The notes under the pieces are model-generated. The model did not search any database. It saw only the letters and a program-made list of their open reading frames with translations, and was not told the origin of the DNA. From Thalassovita taeanensis (GTDB lineage Bacteria > Pseudomonadota > Alphaproteobacteria > Rhodobacterales > Rhodobacteraceae), in contig NZ_FOEP01000005.1 in assembly GCF_900110775.1 (NCBI RefSeq), positions 204,238 through 268,237 on the forward strand: 64,000 bases of DNA, written 5' to 3'. The position numbers were made by a program, and so were the translations under genes. Of the stretch, positions 23,506 to 31,908 are shown piece by piece. Numbering within the stretch: position 1 is the stretch's first letter; each line of letters begins with the position of its first letter.

Positions 23506-26500
23506 CTATTCCAGCTCGACCAGCAAATCCTTGGCGTCGATCTGCGCCCCGGCCTGCACGTGCACGGCTTTGATGACTGCATCAGCTTCGGCGTGAATGC
23601 CGGTCTCCATCTTCATCGCCTCGATGGTCAGCAGCATGTCGCCCTGTTTGACCTTCTGTCCCACACTCACCACCACGCTGGCCACCACGCCGGGCATCGG
23701 CGCGCCAATGTGGTTGGGGTTGGCAGGCTCGGCCTTGGGCCGCTGTGCCGCCGTGGCCTTGGCCAGACGGTTCGGCACCCGGATCACCCGCGGCTGGCCG
23801 TTAAGCTCGAAGAACACTTTGACCTCGCCATCCTCGCCGGTCTCGCCGACAGTCTGCAACCGGATTTCCAGCGTCTTGCCGGGGTCGATCTCGGCGGTGA
23901 TTTCCTCGGCCGGTTCCATCCCGTAAAAGAACGTGCGCGTCGGCAGGCTGCGCACCGGGCCATAGATCCGATGCCGCCCCATGTAATCCAGAAACACCTT
24001 CGGATACATCAGATAGCCGTTCAGATCCTCGTCATCGATCGCCTTGCCACCAAGCTCAGCACTCAGCTCAGCCCGGCGCGCCTCAAGATCGACAGCCTCC
24101 AGATGCTTGCCCGGACGTTCCAGATTGGGCGCCTCATCCTTCAGCACCTTGCTGACGATCTCGGTCGGAAAGCCGCCCGGCGGCTGGCCCAGATTGCCGC
24201 GCATCATATCCACAACCGAGTCGGGAAAGGCCACATCCTTGTCCGGGTCTTCCACATCGGCACGGCTCAGGTTCTGACTGACCATCATCAAGGCCATATC
24301 GCCCACAACCTTCGACGATGGCGTGACCTTGACGATATCACCGAACATCCGGTTCACATCGGCATAGGTCTTTGCCACCTCATGCCAGCGGTCTTCCAAC
24401 CCCAACGACCGCGCCTGCGCCTTGAGGTTGGTGAACTGCCCGCCGGGCATCTCGTGCAGGTACACCTCGGAGGCAGGGGCGGCCAGACCGCTTTCAAACG
24501 CCACATATTGCGCCCGAACCTGCTCCCAATAATCGCTGACCTCGCGGATCGCGGAAATATCCAACCCGGTGTCGCGCGGCGTATGTCGCAGCGCCTCGAC
24601 GATGGACCCAAGACACGCCTGCGAGGTGCCGCCCGAAAACGCATCCATCGCCGCATCGACCGCATCCACGCCCGCATCGGCGGCGGCCAGAATCGTCGCG
24701 CCGGCAATGCCGCTGGTGTCATGGGTGTGGAAATGCACCGGGATCGAAAGCTCGTCTTTCAGCGCCGTCACCAGAACCTTGGCCGCGGCGGGCTTCAACA
24801 GCCCCGCCATGTCCTTGAGGCCCAGAATATGCGCCCCTGCCGCCTCCAGTTCTTTGGCCATCCCGACGTAATATTTCAGGTCATACTTCGCCCGGTCCGG
24901 GTCCAGAATATCCCCGGTATAGCAAATCGTGCCCTCACAGATCCGCCCGGTGTCGATCACCGCATCCATCGCCACGCGCATGTTTTCGACCCAGTTCAGG
25001 CTGTCGAACACCCGGAACACATCGACACCGGTTTCCGCGGCCTGACGCACGAATTCCCGCACCACGTTGTCGGGGTAGTTGGTGTATCCCACGCCATTCG
25101 AGGCCCGCAGCAACATCTGCGTCAGCACATTCGGCATCGCCTTGCGCAGATCGCGCAGCCGCTGCCAGGGGCACTCCTGCAAGAACCGATAGGCCACATC
25201 AAACGTCGCCCCGCCCCAGCATTCGACGCTGAAAAGCCCCGCCAGATTGCTGGCATAGGCAGGCGCCACCCGGATCATGTCAACCGACCGCATCCGCGTC
25301 GCCAGCAAACTCTGATGCCCGTCACGCATGGTGGTGTCGGTCAGCAAAAGCTGCGGCTGCTCCAACATCCAGTCCGCCACCGCCTTGGCGCCCTTGTCGT
25401 CCAGCAGGTTCTTGCTGCCATAGGGCAGGGCCTCGACCCGCTTTGCCGGGGCCTTGGGCAGCTTCACGTCACCGGGCTTGGCCCGCCCCGCAGTCTCCGG
25501 GTGGCCGTTTACCGTGATATCCGCGATATAGGTCAGCACCTTGGTGCCCCGGTCCTGCCGCTTGCTGAACTGGAACAGCTCGGGCGTCTCGTCGATGAAC
25601 TTGGTGGTATAGGTGTTGTTCAGGAACGTCGGATGCTTCAGCAGGTTCTCGACAAACGCGATGTTGGTGCTCACCCCGCGAATACGGAACTCGCGCAGCG
25701 CCCGGTCCATCCGCGCAATCGCCGCCTCGGGCGTTTGCGCCCAGGCCGTGACCTTGACCAGCAGACTGTCGTAATACCGTGTGATCACCCCACCGGCATA
25801 GGCCGTGCCGCCATCCAGACGAATGCCCATACCCGTCGCCGAGCGATAGGCGGCGATGCGGCCATAGTCGGGGATGAAATTGTTCTGCGGGTCCTCGGTC
25901 GTGATCCGGGTCTGCAAGGCATGACCGCTCAGGACCACATCCTGCTGCCGCGCCACGCCGGTGGCCTCGGCCAGGGTCTTGCCCTCGGCGATCCTGATCT
26001 GCGCCTGCACGATGTCGATGCCCGTCACCTCTTCGGTGACCGTATGCTCAACCTGCACTCGCGGATTGACCTCGATGAAATAGAACTTGCCGTCATCCAT
26101 ATCCATCAGGAATTCGACGGTGCCCGCGCATTCGTAATTCACATGCGCACAGATCTTGCGACCCAGCTCGCAAATCTCCTCGCGCTGCTCCTGGCTCAGA
26201 TACGGGGCAGGGGCGCGCTCCACCACCTTCTGATTGCGCCGCTGGACCGAGCAATCCCGCTCCCACAGATGGTAAATCTCGCCATGGCTGTCGCCCAGAA
26301 TCTGCACCTCGACATGGCGCGCCCGCTGGATCATCCGCTCCAGATAACCCTCGCCATTGCCAAACGCCGCCTCTGCCTCGCGTCGCCCTTCCTTGACCTT
26401 CTCCGCCAGCTCGGCCTCGCTGAAGATCGGCCGCATGCCGCGCCCGCCACCGCCCCAGCTGGCCTTGAGCATCAACGGATATCCAACCGCCGCCGCCTCG

Positions 26501-26946
26501 GCCTTGATCGCCTCCATATCGTCGCCCAGAACCTCGGTCGCCGGGATCACCGGCACACCGGCCTCGATCGCCACCCGCCGCGCGCTGGCCTTGTCGCCCA
26601 ACTGCCGCATGGTCTTGGCCTTTGGCCCGATAAAGGTAATCCCCACCGCGTCGCAGGCATCGACAAATTCCGGGTTCTCCGACAGCAGGCCGTAACCGGG
26701 ATGGATCGCATCTGCCCCCGACAGCTTGGCCACCCGGATGATCTCGGGGATCGACAGATAGGCTGCAACCGGCCCCAGCCCCTCACCAATCCGATAGGCC
26801 TCGTCAGCCTTGAACCGGTGCAGGCTCAACTTGTCCTCTTCGGCAAAAACCGCAACGGTCTTTTTGCCAAGCTCGTTCGCGGCCCGCATGATGCGGATCG
26901 CAATCTCGCCCCGGTTTGCAATCAGGATTTTCTGGAAATCAGGCAT
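23506..26946 (-). CDS. pyc: Pyruvate carboxylase
   Basis: A 1146-residue single-chain biotin enzyme that makes oxaloacetate from pyruvate, bicarbonate and ATP (anaplerosis). Domains in order: biotin carboxylase at about 1-460 (FQKILIANRGEIAIRIMRAA, ATP-grasp loop KASWGGGGRGMR, the EVNPRVQVEHTVTEE motif); carboxyltransferase at about 540-820 (LLTDTTMRDGHQSLLATRMR, LKDMAGLLKPAAA, HTHDTSG metal-binding histidines); the allosteric/tetramerisation linker; and a C-terminal biotinyl domain with the biotinylated lysine in EAMKMETG. Length matches the alpha4 type. Monocistronic on the minus strand with its own terminator. Confidence 0.96.
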   Translation of the reverse strand: MPDFQKILIANRGEIAIRIMRAANELGKKTVAVFAEEDKLSLHRFKADEAYRIGEGLGPVAAYLSIPEIIRVAKLSGADAIHPGYGLLSENPEFVDACDAVGITFIGPKAKTMRQLGDKASARRVAIEAGVPVIPATEVLGDDMEAIKAEAAAVGYPLMLKASWGGGGRGMRPIFSEAELAEKVKEGRREAEAAFGNGEGYLERMIQRARHVEVQILGDSHGEIYHLWERDCSVQRRNQKVVERAPAPYLSQEQREEICELGRKICAHVNYECAGTVEFLMDMDDGKFYFIEVNPRVQVEHTVTEEVTGIDIVQAQIRIAEGKTLAEATGVARQQDVVLSGHALQTRITTEDPQNNFIPDYGRIAAYRSATGMGIRLDGGTAYAGGVITRYYDSLLVKVTAWAQTPEAAIARMDRALREFRIRGVSTNIAFVENLLKHPTFLNNTYTTKFIDETPELFQFSKRQDRGTKVLTYIADITVNGHPETAGRAKPGDVKLPKAPAKRVEALPYGSKNLLDDKGAKAVADWMLEQPQLLLTDTTMRDGHQSLLATRMRSVDMIRVAPAYASNLAGLFSVECWGGATFDVAYRFLQECPWQRLRDLRKAMPNVLTQMLLRASNGVGYTNYPDNVVREFVRQAAETGVDVFRVFDSLNWVENMRVAMDAVIDTGRICEGTICYTGDILDPDRAKYDLKYYVGMAKELEAAGAHILGLKDMAGLLKPAAAKVLVTALKDELSIPVHFHTHDTSGIAGATILAAADAGVDAVDAAMDAFSGGTSQACLGSIVEALRHTPRDTGLDISAIREVSDYWEQVRAQYVAFESGLAAPASEVYLHEMPGGQFTNLKAQARSLGLEDRWHEVAKTYADVNRMFGDIVKVTPSSKVVGDMALMMVSQNLSRADVEDPDKDVAFPDSVVDMMRGNLGQPPGGFPTEIVSKVLKDEAPNLERPGKHLEAVDLEARRAELSAELGGKAIDDEDLNGYLMYPKVFLDYMGRHRIYGPVRSLPTRTFFYGMEPAEEITAEIDPGKTLEIRLQTVGETGEDGEVKVFFELNGQPRVIRVPNRLAKATAAQRPKAEPANPNHIGAPMPGVVASVVVSVGQKVKQGDMLLTIEAMKMETGIHAEADAVIKAVHVQAGAQIDAKDLLVELE

Positions 26947-27126
26947 GGGCAGGCTCCTCCTCTGGCGTCTGTCCTGGTGGTCATTGCGTATTGCTAACGC
27001 TGCACCGCAGCGCGGTGCAATACCTACTCCTACGGACTCTGTTAGATTTCTGTAACATTTTTGCGCCTATGTCCGCCAGACAGGCCTGCCTGAGACCCGT
27101 CGGAAACGATTCGGCCGCGCAGTTCG

Positions 27127-28272
27127 CTATCGCTTTTCGACCCCGATTGCCCGATCACGCAGCTCTGCCAGCGTGCGCGCGCCCATCTGGCCCATGTTCG
27201 ATTCGATATCCTTGCGCAGCATCTCGATCAGATGTGCAGGGCCCGCGTCGCCCAACGCTCCCAGCGCATAATGCCACGCCCGCCCCATCATCACGAAATC
27301 CGCCCCCAAGGCCAAAGCGCGGCACATATCCAACCCGCCCTCGATCCCGCTGTCGAAAATCACCGGCAGCTTGGTCGCCGCCCGGATCGCGGGCAGCACC
27401 TCAATGCTCGACGGCGCGCCATCAAACTGCCGCCCGGCGTGGTTGCTGATCCAGATCGCATCGACGCCCGCCGCCTCCAGCGGCGCCACATCGCGCGCAT
27501 CCAGCACGCCCTTGACGATCAGCGGCCCGTCCCACCCGTCGCGCAGCGCTTTCAGATACTCCCAGTCGGGCGAGGTCCGCAGCAAATATCCCACATGCTC
27601 GGTCGAGCTCAGCCCGGTCACCTTGTCGGCATAGCCATCGATCAACCGCATCCGCGGCATCCCCAACTTGGCCGTGCCCATCGCCCAGGCCGGGCAGCGC
27701 GCCACCTGCATCATCAAACGCGGCGTCAGGCGCGGGGGGCTGGTCAGCCCCGACCGGGTTTGCCGCTCGCGCCTGCTGGCCACCGGCACATCCACCGTCA
27801 GAACCAGCGCAGAAAACCCCGCATCCTTGGCCCGTTTCAACATATCCGCCCGAATGCCCGGATCGCGCGGCGGATAGATCTGGAACCAGCCATTGCCATC
27901 CAGATGCGGGCCGACCTCCTCGGGGGTGCGGCTGGCCACGGTCGACAACCCATAAGGCAGCCCGGCCTTGGTCGCCGCCGCCGCCAGAATCCGCTCGGCA
28001 TTCGGCCAGAACAGCCCCGACATCCCCACCGGCGACACGCCAAAGGGCAGGGGGTGCATCTTGCCAAACAGTTCGACCGACAGATCCGGCACCATTTCGC
28101 CATGCAGGATCGAGGGCATCATTTTCACCGCGTCCAATCCGGCGCGGTTGCGGCCATGCACCGCCTCGGTGCCGGTGGCACTGTCGAGGTATTCAAAAAC
28201 GAACCAGGGCATCCGGCGCCGGGCGCGGGCCTTGAGGTCAGAAATGGCGGGGTAACGTTGCATCAGATCCAT
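27127..28272 (-). CDS. lldD: FMN-dependent alpha-hydroxy-acid dehydrogenase, L-lactate dehydrogenase type
   Basis: A 381-residue TIM-barrel flavoenzyme that oxidises L-lactate (or a similar 2-hydroxy acid) to the keto acid and passes electrons to quinone. Typical motifs: FEYLDSATGTEAVHGRNRAG near the N-terminus, LIVKGVLDARDV with the FMN-contacting lysine, the catalytic HAGRQFDGA (His and Arg of the SNHxGRQ motif), and the phosphate-binding DSGIEGG and MMGRAWHYALG. ATG 28,272 is used; an in-frame ATG at 28,263 is equally close to the domain start. The upstream region is shared with divergent uvrD and contains a dispersed repeat. Glycolate or mandelate relatives cannot be excluded. Confidence 0.85.
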   Translation of the reverse strand: MDLMQRYPAISDLKARARRRMPWFVFEYLDSATGTEAVHGRNRAGLDAVKMMPSILHGEMVPDLSVELFGKMHPLPFGVSPVGMSGLFWPNAERILAAAATKAGLPYGLSTVASRTPEEVGPHLDGNGWFQIYPPRDPGIRADMLKRAKDAGFSALVLTVDVPVASRRERQTRSGLTSPPRLTPRLMMQVARCPAWAMGTAKLGMPRMRLIDGYADKVTGLSSTEHVGYLLRTSPDWEYLKALRDGWDGPLIVKGVLDARDVAPLEAAGVDAIWISNHAGRQFDGAPSSIEVLPAIRAATKLPVIFDSGIEGGLDMCRALALGADFVMMGRAWHYALGALGDAGPAHLIEMLRKDIESNMGQMGARTLAELRDRAIGVEKR

Positions 28273-28335
28273 ATCCGCATCTGTGCGCGCCGCCAAAGAT
28301 TTGTCCAGAGGGCGCGCGCAGGCGGCTGAAAATGC

Positions 28336-28390
28336 TGCACCTGCGATATGCATGTGATGTGCATGTTTTGTGTATGCGCCGTGTACCCCG
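28336..28390 (+). repeat. Dispersed 55-bp repeat, copy in the lldD-uvrD divergent region
   Basis: The first 29 bases (28,336-28,364, starting GCACCTGCGATATGCATG) are identical to the reverse complement of 43,827-43,855; the next 26 are similar. A third, diverged copy is at 11,517. The core is a series of TGCATG/TGTATG/GTGTAC boxes with helical-turn spacing, located between two divergent genes, so it could be a binding site for a regulator or a nucleoid protein. Confidence 0.6.
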
Positions 28391-28424
28391 GTTTTTCCCG
28401 ATCTCAAGCCTGTGAAAACCTTTG

Positions 28425-28439
28425 GAACAGAGTGTGAAC
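28425..28439. promoter_or_regulatory. LexA (SOS) operator before uvrD
   Basis: GAAC-AGAGTGT-GAAC is an exact reverse-complement match to GTTC-N7-GTTC. It lies 41 bases upstream of the uvrD start and between uvrD and lldD. uvrD-type helicases are common SOS genes. Confidence 0.75.
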
Positions 28440-28480
28440 TTGTCTTTTACTTCTCCCGCTCACACGCTAGAATAACGCCC

Positions 28481-30829
28481 ATGAGCCAGTTTGACGAACA
28501 AGACGCCTTTGAAGGCGCATCGCTTTCCGCCCGTGCCATGGCCGCGCGTCCCGCGCCCTATCTGGATGACCTGAATCCGGCCCAACGCGAAGCGGTCGAG
28601 GCGCTGGATGGCCCTGTTTTGATGCTTGCGGGCGCAGGCACCGGAAAGACCAAAGCCCTGACCTCGCGCATCGTGCATTTGCTCAACACCGGTCGTGCGC
28701 ACCCCAATGAAATCCTCTCTGTGACCTTTACAAATAAGGCCGCGCGCGAGATGAAAGACCGCGTTGGCCTCCTGCTGGGGCAGTCCGTTGACGGCATGCG
28801 CTGGATGGGCACCTTCCACTCTGTCTGTGTCAAACTGTTGCGCCGTCACGCCGAATTGGTCGGGCTGAAATCCAATTTCACCATCCTCGATACCGACGAT
28901 CAGATCCGCCTTTTGAAGCAGCTGATTTCCGCCAATAATATCGACGACAAGCGCTGGCCCGCCCGGATGCTGGCCGGGATTATCGACCAGTGGAAAAATC
29001 GCGCCTGGACCCCCGAAACCGTCCCCGCCTCCGAGGCTGGCGCCTATAACAACCGCGGCATGGAACTCTATGCCCAATACCAAACCCGCCTGCGCGAACT
29101 CAACGCCACCGACTTCGGCGACCTGCTGCTGCATGTGGTGACGATCTTCCAGAAACACGATGATATCCTCGAGCAATATCGCCGTTGGTTCAAATACATC
29201 CTTGTGGACGAATATCAGGATACCAACGTCGCCCAATACCTGTGGCTGCGGCTGCTGGCGGGGGGGCATAAGAACATCTGCTGCGTCGGCGACGATGATC
29301 AGTCAATCTATGGCTGGCGCGGGGCTGAAGTGGGCAATATCCTACGGTTTGAAAAGGACTTTCCCGGCGCCAAGGTCGTCAAGCTCGAGCAGAATTACCG
29401 CTCCACCCCGCATATCCTCGCCGCCGCGTCGGGCGTGATTTCTGGCAACGAAGGGCGGCTGGGAAAAACCCTGTGGACCGTCGCCGAAGACGGCGAAAAA
29501 GTCCGCCTGATCGGCCATTGGGACGGCGAGGAAGAAGCCCGCTGGATCGGCGAAGAGATCGAATCAATTCAGGGCGGCAGCCGCGGCATGCGGCCGTTTT
29601 CGCTGGACGACATGGCGATTCTCGTCCGCGCCAGCCACCAGATGCGCGCGTTCGAGGATCGTTTTCTGACCATCGGTCTGCCCTACCGCGTCATCGGCGG
29701 CCCCCGCTTCTACGAGCGGTTGGAGATCCGCGATGCCATGGCCTATTTCCGGGTCGTCACCTCGCCCTCCGATGATCTGGCGTTCGAAAGGATCGTGAAC
29801 ACCCCCAAACGCGGGCTGGGCGACAAAGCGCAGCAGAAAATACGGGCCGCGGCGCGGGAAAATGGTGTTCCCATGGTTGAAGGCGCACGAATTCTGCTGC
29901 AAGACAAAGGTCTTACCGGAAAAGGCGCCGCCGAACTCAGCCGCCTGATCGACGGGATCGACCGCTGGGGTCGAATGGCGGGCGACGCGGGCCTCAGCCA
30001 TATGGAGCTGGCCGAAATCATTCTGGATGACAGCGGCTATACCGCCATGTGGCAGAATGACAAAACTCCCGAAGCGCCGGGCCGTCTGGAAAACCTCAAG
30101 GAACTGGTCAAGGCGCTGGAGCAGTTCGAGAACCTGCAAGGGTTTCTCGAACACGTCAGCCTGATCATGGACAACGAATCCGACGCGGGTGGCGCCAAGG
30201 TCAGCATCATGACCCTGCACGCCGCCAAGGGCTTGGAATTTCCCGCCGTTTTTCTGCCTGGGTGGGAGGATGGCCTGTTCCCCTCTCAGCGTTCAATGGA
30301 CGAATCCGGCCTCAAAGGGTTGGAGGAGGAACGCCGCCTCGCCTATGTCGGCATCACCCGCGCCGAAGAACTGTGCACCATCTCCTTCGCAGGCAATCGC
30401 CGCGTGTTCGGCCAATGGCAAAGCGCACTGCCGTCGCGATTCATTGATGAGTTGCCCGAGGACCATGTCGAGGTTCTGACTCCGCCGGGGCTTTACGGCG
30501 GGGGCTATGGTGCTGCGGGCATGGGCGGAAACGCCGGAATTGAAACACGCGCCGCCGAGGCGAACGTCTATAACTCCCCCGGCTGGAAACGGTTGCAATC
30601 GCGCGCCGCGACCCGTCCGGTCAGCCAGCCGCAGGAAAAACGGAACACCGTCATCGACCTGCAAGCCACCAGCAGCCACACCATGGGCGAGCGGGTATTT
30701 CACCAAAAATTCGGCTATGGGATCATCGTCGGTATCGAAGGTGACAAGCTGGAAATCGCCTTTGAAAAGGCTGGCGTGAAAAAGGTGGTGGCAAGGTTTA
30801 TCACCACGCCGGACGACATCCCGTTTTAA
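28481..30829 (+). CDS. UvrD/PcrA-type superfamily 1 DNA helicase
   Basis: A 782-residue 3'-5' DNA helicase acting in nucleotide excision repair, mismatch repair and removal of protein-DNA roadblocks. Motifs in order: Q-motif region LNPAQREAVEAL, Walker A AGAGTGKTKAL, Ia TFTNKAAREMKDRV, Walker B VDEYQDTN, GDDDQSIYGWRGA, motif IV QNYRSTPHIL, V TLHAAKGLEFPAVFLPG and VI AYVGITRAEE. The C-terminus has the conserved YNSPGW/GERVFHQKFGYGIIVG part seen in PcrA/UvrD tails. ATG 28,481 is supported by the position of the Q-motif; the frame is open upstream from 28,370. A perfect LexA box precedes it. Confidence 0.93.
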   Translation: MSQFDEQDAFEGASLSARAMAARPAPYLDDLNPAQREAVEALDGPVLMLAGAGTGKTKALTSRIVHLLNTGRAHPNEILSVTFTNKAAREMKDRVGLLLGQSVDGMRWMGTFHSVCVKLLRRHAELVGLKSNFTILDTDDQIRLLKQLISANNIDDKRWPARMLAGIIDQWKNRAWTPETVPASEAGAYNNRGMELYAQYQTRLRELNATDFGDLLLHVVTIFQKHDDILEQYRRWFKYILVDEYQDTNVAQYLWLRLLAGGHKNICCVGDDDQSIYGWRGAEVGNILRFEKDFPGAKVVKLEQNYRSTPHILAAASGVISGNEGRLGKTLWTVAEDGEKVRLIGHWDGEEEARWIGEEIESIQGGSRGMRPFSLDDMAILVRASHQMRAFEDRFLTIGLPYRVIGGPRFYERLEIRDAMAYFRVVTSPSDDLAFERIVNTPKRGLGDKAQQKIRAAARENGVPMVEGARILLQDKGLTGKGAAELSRLIDGIDRWGRMAGDAGLSHMELAEIILDDSGYTAMWQNDKTPEAPGRLENLKELVKALEQFENLQGFLEHVSLIMDNESDAGGAKVSIMTLHAAKGLEFPAVFLPGWEDGLFPSQRSMDESGLKGLEEERRLAYVGITRAEELCTISFAGNRRVFGQWQSALPSRFIDELPEDHVEVLTPPGLYGGGYGAAGMGGNAGIETRAAEANVYNSPGWKRLQSRAATRPVSQPQEKRNTVIDLQATSSHTMGERVFHQKFGYGIIVGIEGDKLEIAFEKAGVKKVVARFITTPDDIPF

Positions 30830-30866
30830 CTGCCCGGTGCTGATCAATCTCAGCGCAGCCTCATCT

Positions 30867-30890
30867 GTTTCTTTCTGAAAAAAATACTCG
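30867..30890. repeat. Copy of a short intergenic motif
   Basis: GTTTCTTTCTGAAAAAAATA followed by CTCG lies downstream of uvrD. A nearly identical motif, GTTTCTTTCTGATGAAAATA then CTCC, occurs at 48,494 downstream of the murD region. Both follow gene ends, so they may be transcription-end associated sequence or members of a dispersed repeat family. Confidence 0.4.
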
Positions 30891-30952
30891 AATTCCGCGC
30901 TGGCATCCTGTGCCTGCGCTTTCGAGGGCTGTGAAAATTTGCGGTTTGAACA

Positions 30953-31035
30953 AGAAACGGCGGCGCCCAGGGAGGAGGAGAGGGCACCGCCGTTTTGTCA
31001 TCGGCGGGTCTCAGGGAGGTGAGACAGGCCGAATG
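30953..31035 (-). ncRNA. Cuckoo/CcsR-type sRNA, unit 5 (last)
   Basis: Read on the minus strand. First hairpin: stem GTCTC/GAGAC (31,010-31,024) around ACCTCCCT, a shortened motif. Second hairpin: stem CGGCGG/CCGCCG with the loop motif CCTCCTCCC (30,960-30,993), followed by TTTCTTG. The two-hairpin CCUCCUCCC layout matches the cuckoo RNA family. Weakest unit, since one loop has changed. Confidence 0.7.
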
Positions 31036-31039
31036 ATGT

Positions 31040-31130
31040 GTCAGTCGCGGCGGCCCCCAGGGAGGAGGAGAGGGTGCCGCCGCTCTTGACAACGAAAAGG
31101 CTCAGGGAGGAGGAGAGAGCCGTTTCGTAT
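31040..31130 (-). ncRNA. Cuckoo/CcsR-type sRNA, unit 4
   Basis: Minus strand. First hairpin: GGCTC/GAGCC stem around CCTCCTCCC (31,097-31,124). Second: perfect 8-bp stem GCGGCGGC/GCCGCCGC (31,047-31,083) around CTCCTCCTCCC. The unit is an almost exact 103-bp tandem copy of unit 3. Confidence 0.8.
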
Positions 31131-31144
31131 TCCGTTTCATATGT

Positions 31145-31235
31145 CAGTCGCGGCGGCCCCCAGGGAGGAGGAGAGGGTGCCGCCGCTCTTGACAACGAAA
31201 AGGCTCAGGGAGGAGGAGAGAGCCGTTTCGTATTC
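31145..31235 (-). ncRNA. Cuckoo/CcsR-type sRNA, unit 3
   Basis: Minus strand. Same two hairpins as unit 4: GGCTC/GAGCC (31,199-31,225) and the 8-bp GC stem at 31,150-31,186, each presenting a CCTCCTCCC loop. It differs from unit 4 at only one or two positions, which indicates recent tandem duplication or gene conversion. Confidence 0.8.
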
Positions 31236-31245
31236 CGTTTCGTAT

Positions 31246-31335
31246 GTCAGTCGCGGCGATCCCCAGGGAGGAGGAGAGGAGACCGCCGCTCTTGACAACA
31301 AAGACCCTCAGGGAGGAGGAGAGAGGGCTTCGTAT
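31246..31335 (-). ncRNA. Cuckoo/CcsR-type sRNA, unit 2
   Basis: Minus strand. First hairpin CCCTC/GAGGG around CTCCTCCTCCC (31,305-31,329); second hairpin GCGGCGGTC/GATCGCCGC (31,252-31,289) with CTCCTCCTCCC in the loop. Stem sequences differ from units 3 and 4 while loops are kept, with matching changes on both arms, which supports selection on RNA structure. Confidence 0.8.
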
Positions 31336-31341
31336 CTGGTT

Positions 31342-31445
31342 GGGTCATTGGACCCGAATAAAAGATGCGGCGACATCAGGGAGGAGGTCGATGCCGCCGC
31401 CATTTCACAGACACTCCAGGGAGGAGGAGAGGAGGGCCTGATCCG
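31342..31445 (-). ncRNA. Cuckoo/CcsR-type sRNA, unit 1 (closest to the DUF1127 gene)
   Basis: Minus strand, starting right after the DUF1127 stop. First hairpin TCAGG/CCTGG around CTCCTCCTCCC (31,415-31,441); second hairpin GCGGCG/CGCCGC extended by CATC/GATG with a CCTCCTCCC loop (31,367-31,400). A third small hairpin, GGGTC/GACCC (31,342-31,355), follows. In R. sphaeroides the homologous sRNAs are processed from a transcript with the upstream DUF1127 gene and affect C1 metabolism and stress responses; function here is inferred. Confidence 0.75.
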
Positions 31446-31450
31446 TAAAA

Positions 31451-31669
31451 TCAGTGAGCGTCGTACGCTGCTTCGTAGGCAACCGAGCGAATCTGAGAGC
31501 GGCTCAGCCCGAGGTCGCGCAGATCGCGATTGCTCAGCGAGGCCAGCTCGTTCAGTGTCGAGCGGTATGTTTTATAGCGAGCAAACCGTGCGCCCAGATC
31601 TTTCGACAGGGCAGCGAAGCGATCAGCGAAGCCGCCTTGTGCGTTGCGAATGTCGGATGCGAATGCCAT
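31451..31669 (-). CDS. DUF1127 small RNA-binding-type protein, CcaF1-like (72 aa)
   Basis: Seventy-two residues. The C-terminal half is the DUF1127 signature: YKTYRSTLNELASLSNRDLRDLGLSRSQIRSVA. Basic and helical. In Rhodobacter sphaeroides the DUF1127 protein CcaF1 binds RNA, affects sRNA maturation and RNA turnover, and is encoded directly upstream of the CcsR1-4 sRNAs; here five such sRNA units follow on the same strand, only a few bases after the stop. ATG 31,669 is used (MAFASDIRNAQGG); the frame is open upstream but without gene features. A possible stress-type promoter is TTGTGC (31,753-31,748) with TTATGT (31,732-31,727), which is weak evidence. Confidence 0.88.
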   Translation of the reverse strand: MAFASDIRNAQGGFADRFAALSKDLGARFARYKTYRSTLNELASLSNRDLRDLGLSRSQIRSVAYEAAYDAH

Positions 31670-31908
31670 GTCTTTATCTTCCGTATTGTGTTCGATCTCG
31701 CCGCGCTTCGTGCGCCGTTGAACCCAACATAAGAAATTGCTGCGCTTGCACAATGAATAATGCTGCAATGCAGCTATGCGAAAAATGCATACACAATGCT
31801 GACCTACTTGGTTGACTGCATGGTCGGATTTTGGAGGCAGGTCGTGCAAGGCTTGTCATGGGCGAAAAAACTGCCACCTATGGCGTCGGAATCAGAAGGA
31901 GACAGCAG

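Noticed and set aside
23407..26997. Very long plus-strand open frame (1196 codons) opposite pyc
   Set aside because: High-GC shadow frame. The minus strand encodes a complete pyruvate carboxylase with all domains.
30953..31445. Regular direct repeats that could be taken for a CRISPR array
   Set aside because: The repeated unit is a short loop motif inside varying hairpin stems, the spacers are themselves near-identical between units, and there are no cas genes. The minus-strand sRNA reading explains every repeat.
31141..31815. Plus-strand frame of 224 codons over the repeats, with repeated SVAAAPREEERVPPLL
   Set aside because: It is the translation of the antisense strand of the sRNA array. 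Repetition of the protein follows from the tandem DNA repeats, and it runs across the DUF1127 gene.
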